Shown here: piece after piece, positions 27,183 to 36,828 of the stretch
Position numbering within the stretch: the stretch's first letter is position 1
Layout: the number at the start of each line of letters is the position of its first letter
Origin: an uncultured Erysipelotrichaceae bacterium
Lineage (GTDB): Bacteria > Bacillota_I > Bacilli_A > Erysipelotrichales > Erysipelotrichaceae
Reading direction: 5' to 3'
Assembly: GCA_945875435.1 (NCBI GenBank)
Contig: CAMCKH010000001.1
Location: forward strand, 124,001-188,000
DNA: 64,000 nt
Translations under genes and position numbers: made by a program
Notes under the pieces: generated by a model
Databases searched by the model: none
Seen by the model: the letters and a program-made list of their open reading frames with translations, nothing else
Told to the model about the DNA's origin: nothing

Positions 27183-28892
27183 TTATTTTTTCTTCTTAGG
27201 TATATGAACTGATTCACCTAAAACATCCATACAAGCCTCAAAAAAGGCTTCAGAATAAGTAGGGTGTCCGTAAATTGCACTTGACATCTCATCAATTGTA
27301 ATTTCCATTTCCATTAATGCAGCAGCTTCATTAATAATTTCAGCAGCAGCAGGACCAATGATATGAACTCCTAAAATTTCATGATATTTTTTGTCAGCTA
27401 TAACTTTAATAAAACCTTCTGTTTCGCCACTCGCAACAGCACGACCGTTTCCTATAAAGTGGAATTTACCAATTTCAACATCATACTTAGCTCTAGCTTG
27501 TTCTTCAGTTAAACCTACAATACCAACTTCAGGAAGTGTGTAAACAGCAGCAGGATTAGATAATAGATTAACTTTACGCTTGTTTCCTTTAATAGCATTT
27601 TCAATAGCAGTCTCTCCCATTTTAAATGCAGAATGTGCTAACATCTTAATACCATTAACATCACCAGGGGCATAAATTCCAGGAATGTTTGTTTCCATAT
27701 AATCGTTAACTTTAACTCTTCCTTTTTCAATTTCTAAACCTAAATTTTCAAGACCTTCTAATTGAGAAACTCTACCGATAGATAAAAGTGCTTTATCTGC
27801 AATAATATCTTCATTACCTTCAATTTTAAGTCTTAATTTTCCATTTTCTTCAATAATTTCTTGAAGTTTAACAGAATTTAAAATTTTAATACCTCTAGCT
27901 TGTAATGATTTTTTAAGTAAATCAGAAACTTCTTTATCCATACTTGGAATTATTCTATCAGACATTTCAATAATAGTTACATTACTTCCGTAAGATGAGA
28001 ACACTTGGCTAAGTTCAACCCCAACAACTCCGCCACCAATTACTGCAAAATTAGTAGGAATTTCCTTTAAATCAAGAACATCATCGCTGGTTAAAACTAA
28101 TTTACTTTCAATTCCAGGGATATTAATTTTACTTACCTTAGATCCAGTAGCTAATAAAATTTTGTCGGCTTTGATAATTTTTCCATTAACATTTACAGTC
28201 TTGTCTTTATTAACAATACCAAAACCTTCAAATATTGTAACTCCATTGCTTTTTAATAAAGTTTTTACGCCATTAGTTAAAGTTTTAACCACTTGGTTTT
28301 TAAATTGAACAGCTTTTTCCATATCAACTTTAAAACTAGCATCTTTTAAAACAATACCTCTTTTATCAGCTTGTTCTAAACCATGTATTATTTCAGTATT
28401 TTTTAAATAAGTTTTAGTAGGTATGCATCCTCTGTTTAAACAAGTTCCTCCTGCATTATCTTTTTCTACAATCGCAATTTTTGCACCTAATTGAGCACCT
28501 TTGATTGCAGCTGAATAACCAGCAGGACCTCCACCTATAACAATAACATCAAATTCATCATCTTTTAAAACTTTAACTTCTTTAACTTCTTCTTTGTTTT
28601 CTTCTTTTGAAACTTCACTAACTTTTGAAGCGTTATCAGTTAAAATAACCTCATCTTTTTCACCTAAATAACCAATTACTTCAGTTACAGGTACAAGTTC
28701 TCCGTTATTTCTAACTATTTTAATCAAATAACCAGAAGCTTCAGCTTCTAAATCCATGTTTGTTTTATCAGACATCATCTCAAGTAAAACATCACCTTCC
28801 TTGACATAATCTCCTTCTTTTTTCTTCCACTCAATAATTTCACCTTGTTGCATATCTACACCAAGTTTTGGCATAATAATTTCTATTGACAT
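27183..28892 (-). CDS. pdhD: dihydrolipoyl dehydrogenase (E3) with N-terminal lipoyl domain
   Basis: The 569-residue protein is longer than a bare E3 (about 460) because residues 1-77 are a lipoyl domain with the modification site K43 in MMSDKTNMD. A linker rich in Val, Lys and Glu follows, then the flavoprotein: FAD motif VIGGGPAGYSAAIKGAQ, redox disulfide GGTCLNRGCIPTK, NAD motif AVIGGGVVGVELSQ, and the C-terminal catalytic HPTYSE. It reoxidises dihydrolipoyl groups with NAD. Lipoyl-E3 fusions are known in mycoplasmas and some other Bacillota. In this operon it carries the only lipoyl domain. Confidence 0.97.
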   Translation of the reverse strand: MSIEIIMPKLGVDMQQGEIIEWKKKEGDYVKEGDVLLEMMSDKTNMDLEAEASGYLIKIVRNNGELVPVTEVIGYLGEKDEVILTDNASKVSEVSKEENKEEVKEVKVLKDDEFDVIVIGGGPAGYSAAIKGAQLGAKIAIVEKDNAGGTCLNRGCIPTKTYLKNTEIIHGLEQADKRGIVLKDASFKVDMEKAVQFKNQVVKTLTNGVKTLLKSNGVTIFEGFGIVNKDKTVNVNGKIIKADKILLATGSKVSKINIPGIESKLVLTSDDVLDLKEIPTNFAVIGGGVVGVELSQVFSSYGSNVTIIEMSDRIIPSMDKEVSDLLKKSLQARGIKILNSVKLQEIIEENGKLRLKIEGNEDIIADKALLSIGRVSQLEGLENLGLEIEKGRVKVNDYMETNIPGIYAPGDVNGIKMLAHSAFKMGETAIENAIKGNKRKVNLLSNPAAVYTLPEVGIVGLTEEQARAKYDVEIGKFHFIGNGRAVASGETEGFIKVIADKKYHEILGVHIIGPAAAEIINEAAALMEMEITIDEMSSAIYGHPTYSEAFFEACMDVLGESVHIPKKKK

Positions 28893-28905
28893 TTTTTTCT
28901 CCTTA

Positions 28906-29949
28906 TTAAATTAATAGTTCAAATGGGTTTTCGATTGTATTTTTTAAATCTTGCATAAATTTAGCACCATTCATTCCATCAACAACACGATGATCTATGG
29001 TTAAACACATTTGCATTATTGGTCTTATGACTATTTCTTTATTTATTACTACAGGTTTTTCAACAGTTGCAGCAATTCCTAAAATTACTGAATTAGGTTG
29101 ATTTATTATAGGGTTAAAGCTACTTACCCCAAACATACCTAGATTACTTATAGTTACTGTACTTCCGCTTAATTCATCTGGTTTTAATTTCATTTGTTGG
29201 GCTTTTTTAATAACTGTTTTTAAAGCAACAACAAATTCTGAAATACCCATTTTATCAGCGTTTTTAACAACTGGGGTTAAAAGCCCTTCATCTAAACCTA
29301 CAGCCATCGCAAGATTAACATATTTATGAACAATGATATCTTTACCATCTTCAGATAATGATGAATTAATAAATTTATGTTCAGGTTTCATTAAATTTTT
29401 AATAACCGCTACTGAAATAAGATCAGTTACAGTAATTTTAAATCCAGTTTTGTTTAAAATAGGATTTAATAGTTTTTGTCTTAAAGCTAAAATTTCAGTC
29501 ATATCAACTTCATAGTTTAAAGTAAATGTAGGAGCTGTAAATGCACTATCAACCATTCTTTTTGAAATAACTTTTCTCATAGCAGACATTGGAATTATTT
29601 CAATATCACTATTATTTTCTGGTTTATTTTCTGATTTAATTTCTTCTTTAACAACTTCGATATTTTTAACTTCATTTTTAACTTCTTCCTTACCTAAAGC
29701 ATTTAAAATATCAATTTTCATAATTTTTCCATTAAATCCACTACCACTTATATTTTTATAATCAATACCATATTCTTTTGCGATTTTTAAAGCTAATGGA
29801 CTAATTTTGGTAGAATTAGCGTTTTTGAAATTCAAAACATCATCTTTATGTATTCTGCCATTTTCACCACTACCGCTAATTAGATTTAATTCAATTGAAA
29901 AATCTTTAGCCATCTTTCTAGCGGCAGGTGTTGCGCGTACTTTTTCCAT
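28906..29949 (-). CDS. pdhC: dihydrolipoyl acetyltransferase (E2) without lipoyl domain, two subunit-binding domains
   Basis: The 347-residue protein starts directly with two tandem peripheral subunit-binding domains: residues about 4-42 (ATPAARKMA ... GSGENGRIHKDDVL) and 48-86 (SPLALKIAKEYGID ... GSGFNGKIMKIDIL). A charged linker leads to the catalytic core (about 118-347) with the active-site motif TIDHRVVDGMNG. The lipoyl domain expected at the N-terminus is missing. The start is certain: AGGAGGT lies just before the ATG and pdhB stops eight bases upstream, so no upstream lipoyl sequence can exist. The core should still transfer acetyl from a lipoyl arm to CoA. Confidence 0.95.
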   Translation of the reverse strand: MEKVRATPAARKMAKDFSIELNLISGSGENGRIHKDDVLNFKNANSTKISPLALKIAKEYGIDYKNISGSGFNGKIMKIDILNALGKEEVKNEVKNIEVVKEEIKSENKPENNSDIEIIPMSAMRKVISKRMVDSAFTAPTFTLNYEVDMTEILALRQKLLNPILNKTGFKITVTDLISVAVIKNLMKPEHKFINSSLSEDGKDIIVHKYVNLAMAVGLDEGLLTPVVKNADKMGISEFVVALKTVIKKAQQMKLKPDELSGSTVTISNLGMFGVSSFNPIINQPNSVILGIAATVEKPVVINKEIVIRPIMQMCLTIDHRVVDGMNGAKFMQDLKNTIENPFELLI

Positions 29950-29957
29950 TTTACCTC

Positions 29958-30953
29958 CTATTTTTTATTCACAACTTTATAAATTGCATCTTTAATTTTT
30001 TCAACGCTTGGAAGCATTGCGTTTTCTAAAACATTAGCATAAGGAACAGGAACATCTTCGCCAGCTAATCTAACGATTGGATGGTCTAAATAATCAAATG
30101 CTTCACTTTCAGCGACAATAGTTGCGATTTCGCCGATAAAGCCACCTGTTTTATAAGCATCGTTAACTAAAATTAATTTACCTGTTTTCTTAACTGAATC
30201 AATAATAATATCTTTATCTAAAGGTTTTAAGGTTCTAGGATCTACCACTTCAACACTTATACCGTCTTTTGAAACTTCTTCAGCAGCTACTAAAACTCTT
30301 TCAAGCATTCTTCCATATGATACGATAGTTAAATCAGTTCCTTCTCTTTTTATTTTACCTTTTCCAAGTGGAATATAAAAATCAGGGTCTAAAGTTACTT
30401 CTTCTTTTTTGTTATATTGTGCTTTTGGTTCGATGAAAATAACAATATTATCATCTAAAATAGAACTTTTTAAAAGCCCTTTTGCATCTTCAACACTACC
30501 AGGTGCTACAACTTTCAAACCAGGGATATGACAAAGCCAAGCCTCTAATGCCTGTGAATGTTGAGCAGCAGATCCAATTCCGCTACCTGAAGCAACTCTA
30601 AATGTTACAGGAGTTTTCAAGCCTCCACCAAACATATAGTTACTTTTAGCTCCTTGGTTGACAATAGCATCTAAAGCTATTGTAATAAAATCCATAAAAG
30701 TAAGGTCAATTATTGGTCTTAAGCCTATCATTGATGAACCAATAGCACAACCAGCAATAGCAGCTTCAGAAATCGGTGTATCAATTACTCTTTTTTCACC
30801 AAATTCTTTAAGCATTCCAACAGATGTACCAAAATCACCACCATAAACACCAACATCTTCACCCATCAAATAAATTTTTTCATCTTTACGCATTTCTTCG
30901 CTCATAGCTAAATTAATTGCGTCTCTTAATGACATTAATTTCTTTTCGCTCAT
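29958..30953 (-). CDS. pdhB: pyruvate dehydrogenase E1 beta subunit
   Basis: The 331-residue protein is a full-length E1 beta with the ThDP-site segment MGEDVGVYGGDFGTS, the ISEAAIAGCAIGSSM helix region and the C-terminal transketolase domain ending near VPVPYANVLE. With E1 alpha it decarboxylates pyruvate and acetylates the lipoyl arm. It lies 12 bases downstream of pdhA with a GGAG ribosome binding site. Confidence 0.96.
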   Translation of the reverse strand: MSEKKLMSLRDAINLAMSEEMRKDEKIYLMGEDVGVYGGDFGTSVGMLKEFGEKRVIDTPISEAAIAGCAIGSSMIGLRPIIDLTFMDFITIALDAIVNQGAKSNYMFGGGLKTPVTFRVASGSGIGSAAQHSQALEAWLCHIPGLKVVAPGSVEDAKGLLKSSILDDNIVIFIEPKAQYNKKEEVTLDPDFYIPLGKGKIKREGTDLTIVSYGRMLERVLVAAEEVSKDGISVEVVDPRTLKPLDKDIIIDSVKKTGKLILVNDAYKTGGFIGEIATIVAESEAFDYLDHPIVRLAGEDVPVPYANVLENAMLPSVEKIKDAIYKVVNKK

Positions 30954-30965
30954 CTTAATTTTCTC

Positions 30966-31934
30966 CTAATCAACATATACATCTTCGTAAGCTATATCTA
31001 AAGTAGGATCTGGACTGTTTTTCGCAAATTCTACAGCATCATCAACTTCTTTTTCGCTTCTCTTAACAATTTCATCTAATTCTTCATTAGTCGCAATTTT
31101 CTTTTTAACTAAAAATTCACGATATTTTTTCATTGGATCTTTTTCTTTCCAAGAATCAACTTCTTCTTTAGTTCTGTAAACCCCAGCATCAGCAGTAGAA
31201 TGTCCAAACCAACGATAAGAAACAACCTCAATTATAGCAGGACCGTTTCCCTTTCTTACATAATCAACTATTTTTTCAAATTCATTATATACCTTTACAA
31301 CATCGTTTCCATCTTCAACATAATGACCAGGTATACCATAAGCTTCAGCTCTAGTATAAAGATGAGGAGTATTAGTAGCTTTTTTAATATCCATACTAAT
31401 TCCATAACCATTGTTGATAATAAAGAAAATCACTGGTAATTTCCAAGTAGCAGCCATATTTACAGACTCATGGAAACTTCCTTCATTAGTAGCACCATCA
31501 CCTGAAAATACTACAGTTATATTATCAGTATTATTATATTTTTGTGCGAAAGCAGTACCTACACCTAAAGCATAACCTCCACCTACAATACCATTAGTAC
31601 CGTAATTTCCATTTTTAAAATCCGCAAGGTGCATTGAACCACCTCTTCCTTTTGAAACACCAGTTACCTTACCAGCAAGTTCAGCCATCATCGCATTAAT
31701 ATCCATTTCTTTAGCAATGCATTGTGCGTGTCCTCTATGATTAGAAAAAATAATATCATCTTTTCTTAAATGAATTATAGAACCAACACTAGCTGCTTCT
31801 TCTCCTACTGAAAAATGGGTCATCCCTTGTACAAAACCTCTTCTTACAAGTTTATTGATTTTCATATCAAAATCTCTAGCTAATTGCATTTTATAAAAAA
31901 TTTCTAAATGCTTTTCTTTACTTACTTTTTTCAT
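30966..31934 (-). CDS. pdhA: pyruvate dehydrogenase E1 alpha subunit
   Basis: The 322-residue protein has the ThDP motif (SGDGATNEGSFHESVNMAA ... FIINN), the GRGGSMHLAD segment and the phosphorylation-loop equivalent RWFGHSTADAG. It is somewhat shorter than typical 360-residue versions, mainly at the N-terminus. It follows ruvB by nine bases with an AAGGAG ribosome binding site, so the pdh operon may be partly read from the ruv/hol promoters. Confidence 0.96.
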   Translation of the reverse strand: MKKVSKEKHLEIFYKMQLARDFDMKINKLVRRGFVQGMTHFSVGEEAASVGSIIHLRKDDIIFSNHRGHAQCIAKEMDINAMMAELAGKVTGVSKGRGGSMHLADFKNGNYGTNGIVGGGYALGVGTAFAQKYNNTDNITVVFSGDGATNEGSFHESVNMAATWKLPVIFFIINNGYGISMDIKKATNTPHLYTRAEAYGIPGHYVEDGNDVVKVYNEFEKIVDYVRKGNGPAIIEVVSYRWFGHSTADAGVYRTKEEVDSWKEKDPMKKYREFLVKKKIATNEELDEIVKRSEKEVDDAVEFAKNSPDPTLDIAYEDVYVD

Positions 31935-31943
31935 TTATTCTCC

Positions 31944-32948
31944 TTAAAATAAAACTCCTTCTTTGGTAATTTGAAGATGTTTATATGCTTTTTCTGTAAC
32001 AACTCTACCTCTCGGTGTTCTGTTTATAAAACCGATTTGTAACAAATAAGGTTCATATACATCCTCTAGTGTCATCGTCTCTTCCCCAATGGCAGATGCT
32101 ATGGCTTCCAATCCTACTGGTCCACCATTAAATCTTTCAATAATTCCTTTTAAAAATTTAATATCAACATCATCTAATCCCAATTGATCTACCTTTAATT
32201 TATTTAAAGCAAGATTGGTAATATTAATATCAATTTTCCCATCGTTTAAAACTTCAGCAAAATCTCTTATTCTTTTAAATAATCTATTTGCGATTCTAGG
32301 TGTTCCTCTGCTTCTTTTAGCAAGTTCAATCAATGCATCTTCATCAGAATTTACATTTAAAACATTACTAGTTCTTTGTAAAATCTTAAATAATTCATCA
32401 TTAGAATAATACTCAAGTTTTGAAACTATACCAAATCTATCCCTAAGCGGAGAACTTAAATCCCCTGCCCTTGTGGTTGCACCAACTAAAGTAAATGGTG
32501 GAAGATCCAACCTAATGCTTCTAGCACCAGATTCTTTCCCGACCACAACATCGATAAAGAAATCTTCCATTGCAGGATATAAAACTTCTTCAACAACCTT
32601 TGGTAACCTATGTATTTCATCAATAAAAAGTACATCGCCAGCTTCTAAACTAGATAAAATTGCAGCTAAATCACCTGTTTTTTCAATGGTTGGTCCACTT
32701 GTGGTTTTTATATTTGAATTCAACTCATTAGCAATAATATTTGCTAGAGTAGTCTTTCCTAAACCTGGAGGACCATAAAATAGAACATGGTCTAAAGATT
32801 CATCTCTGCTTCTAGCAGCAGATATAAAAATATCAAGGTTTTCTTTTAAATTTTCTTGACCTACATACTCTTTTAAAGTAGTTGGTCTTAAATTTAATTC
32901 TTCATCTTTCAAATTCTTTTCGGCACTTAAAATTCTATCTTTATTCAT
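31944..32948 (-). CDS. ruvB: Holliday junction branch migration helicase RuvB
   Basis: The 334-residue AAA+ protein has Walker A ([11 protein letters not shown]), Walker B (LFIDEIHRL), sensor 1 ([19 protein letters not shown]) and the C-terminal winged helix ([10 protein letters not shown]). It drives branch migration with RuvA. It overlaps the ruvA stop by one base. Confidence 0.97.
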   Translation of the reverse strand: MNKDRILSAEKNLKDEELNLRPTTLKEYVGQENLKENLDIFISAARSRDESLDHVLFYGPPGLGKTTLANIIANELNSNIKTTSGPTIEKTGDLAAILSSLEAGDVLFIDEIHRLPKVVEEVLYPAMEDFFIDVVVGKESGARSIRLDLPPFTLVGATTRAGDLSSPLRDRFGIVSKLEYYSNDELFKILQRTSNVLNVNSDEDALIELAKRSRGTPRIANRLFKRIRDFAEVLNDGKIDINITNLALNKLKVDQLGLDDVDIKFLKGIIERFNGGPVGLEAIASAIGEETMTLEDVYEPYLLQIGFINRTPRGRVVTEKAYKHLQITKEGVLF

Positions 32949-33514
32949 TATTTTCCTTTCTTATTAAGTAAAATTAAAGATTTTTTAATCATTTCATCTT
33001 CGCTTAAATTTAAAGAACTTAAACTATTTAAAACTTCTAAAATTTCCTTAGATTTATAACCAAAATTTTTAAGCGCACCAACAACATCTTTAAAATTCTG
33101 TTGAACATCAATCTTTTCAATATCTACCAATTTACCCTTTAAATCAAGAATAATTTGACTAGCACTTTTAGATCCAATTCCAGAAATAGACTTAAAAAAA
33201 TTAACATTACTCTCGGAAATAGCACCTATTATTTCTTGAACAGAAGAATAAGCAAGAATATTCATAGCAGTTTTTGACCCAAGACCTTTGACACTTATAA
33301 GTTTTAAAAAAAGTTCATATTCATCTTCACTTAAAAAACCAAATAAACTAATATCATCTTCTCTAACGTTAGTATGTGTATAAACTAATAGTTCTTCACC
33401 TATTTTGATTTTTTCAGTTTTGTAGAAAAAAATCTTATAACCAACCCCATTACAATCTATTAAAATGTAGTCTTTTTTTGTTAGAAAAACTTTTCCTTTT
33501 ATAAAACCTATCAC
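32948..33514 (-). CDS. ruvA: Holliday junction DNA-binding protein RuvA
   Basis: The 188-residue protein has the N-terminal OB fold (MIGFIKGKV), two helix-hairpin-helix motifs ([15 protein letters not shown] and [15 protein letters not shown]) and a C-terminal RuvB-binding domain. It starts with GTG at 33514, with a TATAAT six bases before and no Shine-Dalgarno, so it is a GTG-started leaderless candidate. Confidence 0.95.
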   Translation of the reverse strand: MIGFIKGKVFLTKKDYILIDCNGVGYKIFFYKTEKIKIGEELLVYTHTNVREDDISLFGFLSEDEYELFLKLISVKGLGSKTAMNILAYSSVQEIIGAISESNVNFFKSISGIGSKSASQIILDLKGKLVDIEKIDVQQNFKDVVGALKNFGYKSKEILEVLNSLSSLNLSEDEMIKKSLILLNKKGK

Positions 33515-33520
33515 GCTTAA

Positions 33521-33526
33521 ATTATA
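33521..33526 (-). promoter_or_regulatory. leaderless-type -10 of ruvA
   Basis: A perfect TATAAT on the minus strand ends six bases before the GTG start of ruvA. The matching -35 is weak. It would drive ruvAB and possibly the pdh genes. Confidence 0.5.
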
Positions 33527-33561
33527 CCTTTCTAATTTTTTTTATTCCATTAAAATACTCA

Positions 33562-34503
33562 TTAAAATACAAGATTTTTTAAATCTATATTCAAAATAAA
33601 CATTTCCATTAAATCTTTTTGAGAAATTAGATCATTAGTTTTTGTTATTTGATCAATTTTTGATAAATCGCTTAAAATTTTTAAAAAATCAATATCATAA
33701 CTTTTAATTAAATCAATACTTTTAATTATTCTGAAACTTTTAGCTTTTGTGATTTCAATAATTTCTTTTTCATTCTTGTTTTGTGATAATAAGTATTGTA
33801 TATGATTGTAGAATCTTATTTGAGTTGAAAAAATCGCAATAATTAAATGAATATTATTATTTTCTAAAAAGATTAAATTTAATTTTTCAAAACATTTTTG
33901 ATAATCTTTTTTCAAATATAATTCTATCAACTCAAAAATATTACTTTCAGCACTATTCACAACTATTTCATCGATGATTTTATTGCTGATCTTTTGATTT
34001 AATAACTTTAATTTATCTATTTCATTATGAAATTTTGTAAGATCATTATTAAGCATATTGATAAAATAATTAATATTTTCAAAAATCATATTTTCATCTT
34101 TAACATAGTTATTAATATAATTAAAAAAATCATAATTACTTAATTTATTGTATTTAATTTCATTTCCTATTTTTTTAAAATACTTAGAAATTTTAAAAGT
34201 AAAATTAAAATCTGATAAATTAGAAATTAAAAGCAACTCAATATCGTTGATATTTCTTTCAACACACTTTATCAATTCATCAACTTTATTATCATCAACT
34301 TTTTGTTTTAAAAAAAATGGATCATATACTGCTATTATTTTTTCTTCAATAAAAAGATTATAATTTTCTATTTCTCTAATTAAATCATCTATGGAAAAAG
34401 ACTTTAAACTTCCATCAATTTTTATAAAACTACGTCCATTAATTATTTCATTGACCTTATTGTTGATTAGATATTTTTCTTCTCCATAAATTAAATAAAC
34501 CAT
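33562..34503 (-). CDS. holA: DNA polymerase III delta subunit
   Basis: The 313-residue protein begins VYLIYGEEKYLINNKVNEI, the typical clamp-loader delta start, and has the AAA-like N-terminal region and helical collar domain of HolA; the sequence is weakly conserved in this family, as usual. It opens the sliding clamp during loading. The ATG follows comEC by 18 bases and has TAATAT six bases upstream instead of a ribosome binding site. Confidence 0.85.
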   Translation of the reverse strand: MVYLIYGEEKYLINNKVNEIINGRSFIKIDGSLKSFSIDDLIREIENYNLFIEEKIIAVYDPFFLKQKVDDNKVDELIKCVERNINDIELLLISNLSDFNFTFKISKYFKKIGNEIKYNKLSNYDFFNYINNYVKDENMIFENINYFINMLNNDLTKFHNEIDKLKLLNQKISNKIIDEIVVNSAESNIFELIELYLKKDYQKCFEKLNLIFLENNNIHLIIAIFSTQIRFYNHIQYLLSQNKNEKEIIEITKAKSFRIIKSIDLIKSYDIDFLKILSDLSKIDQITKTNDLISQKDLMEMFILNIDLKNLVF

Positions 34504-34509
34504 ACTAAA

Positions 34510-34515
34510 ATATTA
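34510..34515 (-). promoter_or_regulatory. leaderless-type -10 of holA
   Basis: TAATAT on the minus strand ends six bases before the holA ATG, between the comEC stop and holA. The -35 is unclear. Confidence 0.4.
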
Positions 34516-34521
34516 TCATAT

Positions 34522-36384
34522 TTAATTAAAAAATATTAGTCCTTTTCGGTGTTTAAAAAAATTTATAAAATTTAAAAAATATACCTCAATGCTACCAACT
34601 TCTTTAGTTACAAAATAATTTGTATCCGATTTATCTAAATCTTTAAGCACATCATTGTTAGGAAAATTGTATTTATCAGAACAAGATATTATTGCGAAAG
34701 CTGGTTTTGTTTTATTTAAAAATAATGGACTGGTAGATGTTGAGCTACCATGATGAGCAACTTTTAAGATATCTACTTTTAAATTATCATATTCTTCAAT
34801 CAGTTTTTCTTCGACCCACTTACTAATATCACCAGTAAATAGTATTTTTTTACCATCAATATCTACCAAATGCACCAATGATGAATCATTTTTAGTATTT
34901 CTAACTTGATTTAAAGATTTAAAATACATTGTTTTTAATTTTATATCTTGATGATCATAAATAATATTAGAAATTTTAAAATCTTTTTTCAAATTTTCTA
35001 TATTCCCATAATGATCTTCATCTTTATGACTAATTATTAGAGTATCTATTTTTTCAACCCCTCTAAGATACAGATGTTTTTTTAATTTAAAATAATTAAT
35101 TTTACTTCCTGTATCAATCAATACTGTTTCTTGATTAAAATAACTTTTTAAAAGCACTGAATCTCCGTGACCCACATCTATAAAATCAATAGTAGTAAAA
35201 ATATTACTGATATTAAAAAACAATACTAGTATAATTATAATATTAGTTTTAATCGGTCTTTTATTTTTAATTAATGATAGTAGTACAAATATAACTATAA
35301 AACCAAAAAGATTTAATTTCCCTTTAATTAAAAAATCATTTTTTGTAATAAATTCATTAATCACAAGATAAATATCAATAACCTTATCATAAATAACGTC
35401 ATTAAAAATAAACAATAAAGAAAAAATATACATTATAATATTTAAAAAACTGATTAATTTATAGAAATATACTTTAAAAATGCTAATTTTATAGAAATAA
35501 ACACTCGAAAGCAACAACACGATAGTTTTACTATCGCTAAAATTAAATTTGTAATAAGTAAATAATCTAAATAATAACGGAATAATAAAATCATAGCTAT
35601 TATATTTATAAGGAAAAAACAATAATGTTCCTATTGTGTTTATAGAAAACGCCTTTTGTTTATCTTTTAAAATAATTTTTAAAAGATATAAAAACATAAA
35701 ATTAATAAAATTAAATTTTTGATTAATTAAAAATAAAGGCAACAAAGAAACAAATGTAAAGATATTTGAAGTTTCTTTTTTAAAAAATATTCTGAATAAT
35801 TTAAAAATCATTCCGGCAAAAACAGTATAAGTTATACCGCTATTTTCTAAAATATTAAATTTAATTTCTTCGCTTTTTAAATCAAAAATAAAATATCGCA
35901 AGTAATGTTTTATTTTTAATGGTTTATTTTCAATGTATGAATTGATTAAATTTCTTATAGAAAATTTATTAATCACAACCACATCATCACTTACTAAAAT
36001 ATATTTAATATTTTTATTAAAATTTTTTTGATTATTTTGACTTTTTATTAGATATTTACTATTAAATTTTATTTTTTGATCATAATTTAATTTTAATTCG
36101 CTTGGAAAATATATGTTGTAAAAATTGGCACTTAAAATATATCCATTTTTTTCAAACCCTATAACTTTAGCTTCATCAACTTTGTCAAAATTATAATTAA
36201 GAACAAAAAATAATAAAAATAATAATATTACATAAACTATTGATGTTAAAAAATTAGATCTTAATAATAAATAAAGTATTATAAAAATAAAAACGTGATA
36301 AAATGGAAAATACAGAGAAAACAGTAGTGATAATGCTAACAGTAAGAAATCTAAACTTCCAAAAATTCTTTTAAAATTCTTAAT
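34522..36384 (-). CDS. comEC: competence DNA channel protein ComEC, unusual start
   Basis: The region encodes a complete ComEC of about 620 residues: two N-terminal helices and a DUF4131-like OB region (VIGFEKNGYILSANF), the polytopic Competence domain, and a C-terminal metallo-beta-lactamase domain (DVGHGDS, SHKDEDH, KVAHHGSSTS). The frame has no ATG, GTG or TTG between an in-frame TGA and the first GTG at 35982, which would cut off about 134 residues including the helices and OB domain. ATT at 36384, seven bases after an AGGTG, is my best start; a -1 frameshift from comEA at 36369-36375 is the alternative. It carries single-stranded DNA across the membrane. This coding stretch fills the 35983-36350 interval. 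Confidence 0.8.
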   Translation of the reverse strand: MKNFKRIFGSLDFLLLALSLLFSLYFPFYHVFIFIILYLLLRSNFLTSIVYVILLFLLFFVLNYNFDKVDEAKVIGFEKNGYILSANFYNIYFPSELKLNYDQKIKFNSKYLIKSQNNQKNFNKNIKYILVSDDVVVINKFSIRNLINSYIENKPLKIKHYLRYFIFDLKSEEIKFNILENSGITYTVFAGMIFKLFRIFFKKETSNIFTFVSLLPLFLINQKFNFINFMFLYLLKIILKDKQKAFSINTIGTLLFFPYKYNSYDFIIPLLFRLFTYYKFNFSDSKTIVLLLSSVYFYKISIFKVYFYKLISFLNIIMYIFSLLFIFNDVIYDKVIDIYLVINEFITKNDFLIKGKLNLFGFIVIFVLLSLIKNKRPIKTNIIIILVLFFNISNIFTTIDFIDVGHGDSVLLKSYFNQETVLIDTGSKINYFKLKKHLYLRGVEKIDTLIISHKDEDHYGNIENLKKDFKISNIIYDHQDIKLKTMYFKSLNQVRNTKNDSSLVHLVDIDGKKILFTGDISKWVEEKLIEEYDNLKVDILKVAHHGSSTSTSPLFLNKTKPAFAIISCSDKYNFPNNDVLKDLDKSDTNYFVTKEVGSIEVYFLNFINFFKHRKGLIFFN

Positions 36385-36806
36385 CTTGTTTCACCTATCC
36401 CGCTTATTTCTTTTAACTCTTCTATATCTTTAATGAATTTTCGTGTTTCTCTATATTCAATTATTTTGGTTGCGATTTCTTTAGAAATATAAGGTATTTT
36501 ACTAAGTTCATCAATATCGATTTTATTTATAGATGGTTTTTTTGAATTTAAATTTACTACATCACCATCATTAAAAATATAAGATAAAGGATATTTATAA
36601 CTTAAATCAATCTTATGTTCCAACATAAAATCATAAACATTACTACCTTTATTTATTTCATATTTTTCTAAATTACTATCATTTTTTAAAATAATATTTA
36701 TTTTCTTTTTTTGTATACTTTTAATATCAATATAATTAAATTCGTTTTTAAATAAAAAAACCAATATAAATAGTGATGAAATGATAATTGTATTAAACAT
36801 TTTCAT
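36351..36806 (-). CDS. comEA: competence DNA receptor ComEA
   Basis: The 151-residue protein has one N-terminal membrane anchor (about 5-20), an SLBB-like region (about 35-80) and a C-terminal helix-hairpin-helix DNA-binding domain (NKIDIDELSKIPYISKEIA and EISGIGETRLRIL). It binds incoming double-stranded DNA outside the cell for ComEC. Its last 11 codons overlap the likely comEC start in the -1 frame. Confidence 0.92.
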   Translation of the reverse strand: MKMFNTIIISSLFILVFLFKNEFNYIDIKSIQKKKINIILKNDSNLEKYEINKGSNVYDFMLEHKIDLSYKYPLSYIFNDGDVVNLNSKKPSINKIDIDELSKIPYISKEIATKIIEYRETRKFIKDIEELKEISGIGETRLRILKEFLEV

Positions 36807-36828
36807 ACTATATTATTGGTTTTAAATT

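Noticed and set aside
28906-29949. pdhC truncated by a frameshift that removed a lipoyl domain
   Set aside because: Its ribosome binding site and ATG follow the intact pdhB stop by eight bases, leaving no room for a remnant, and a second subunit-binding domain is present instead.
34522-36384. comEC as a pseudogene or truncated gene starting at GTG 35982
   Set aside because: The upstream frame is open for 134 codons back to 36384 and encodes the expected helices and OB region, so it is coding; the domain set is complete and only the start is odd.
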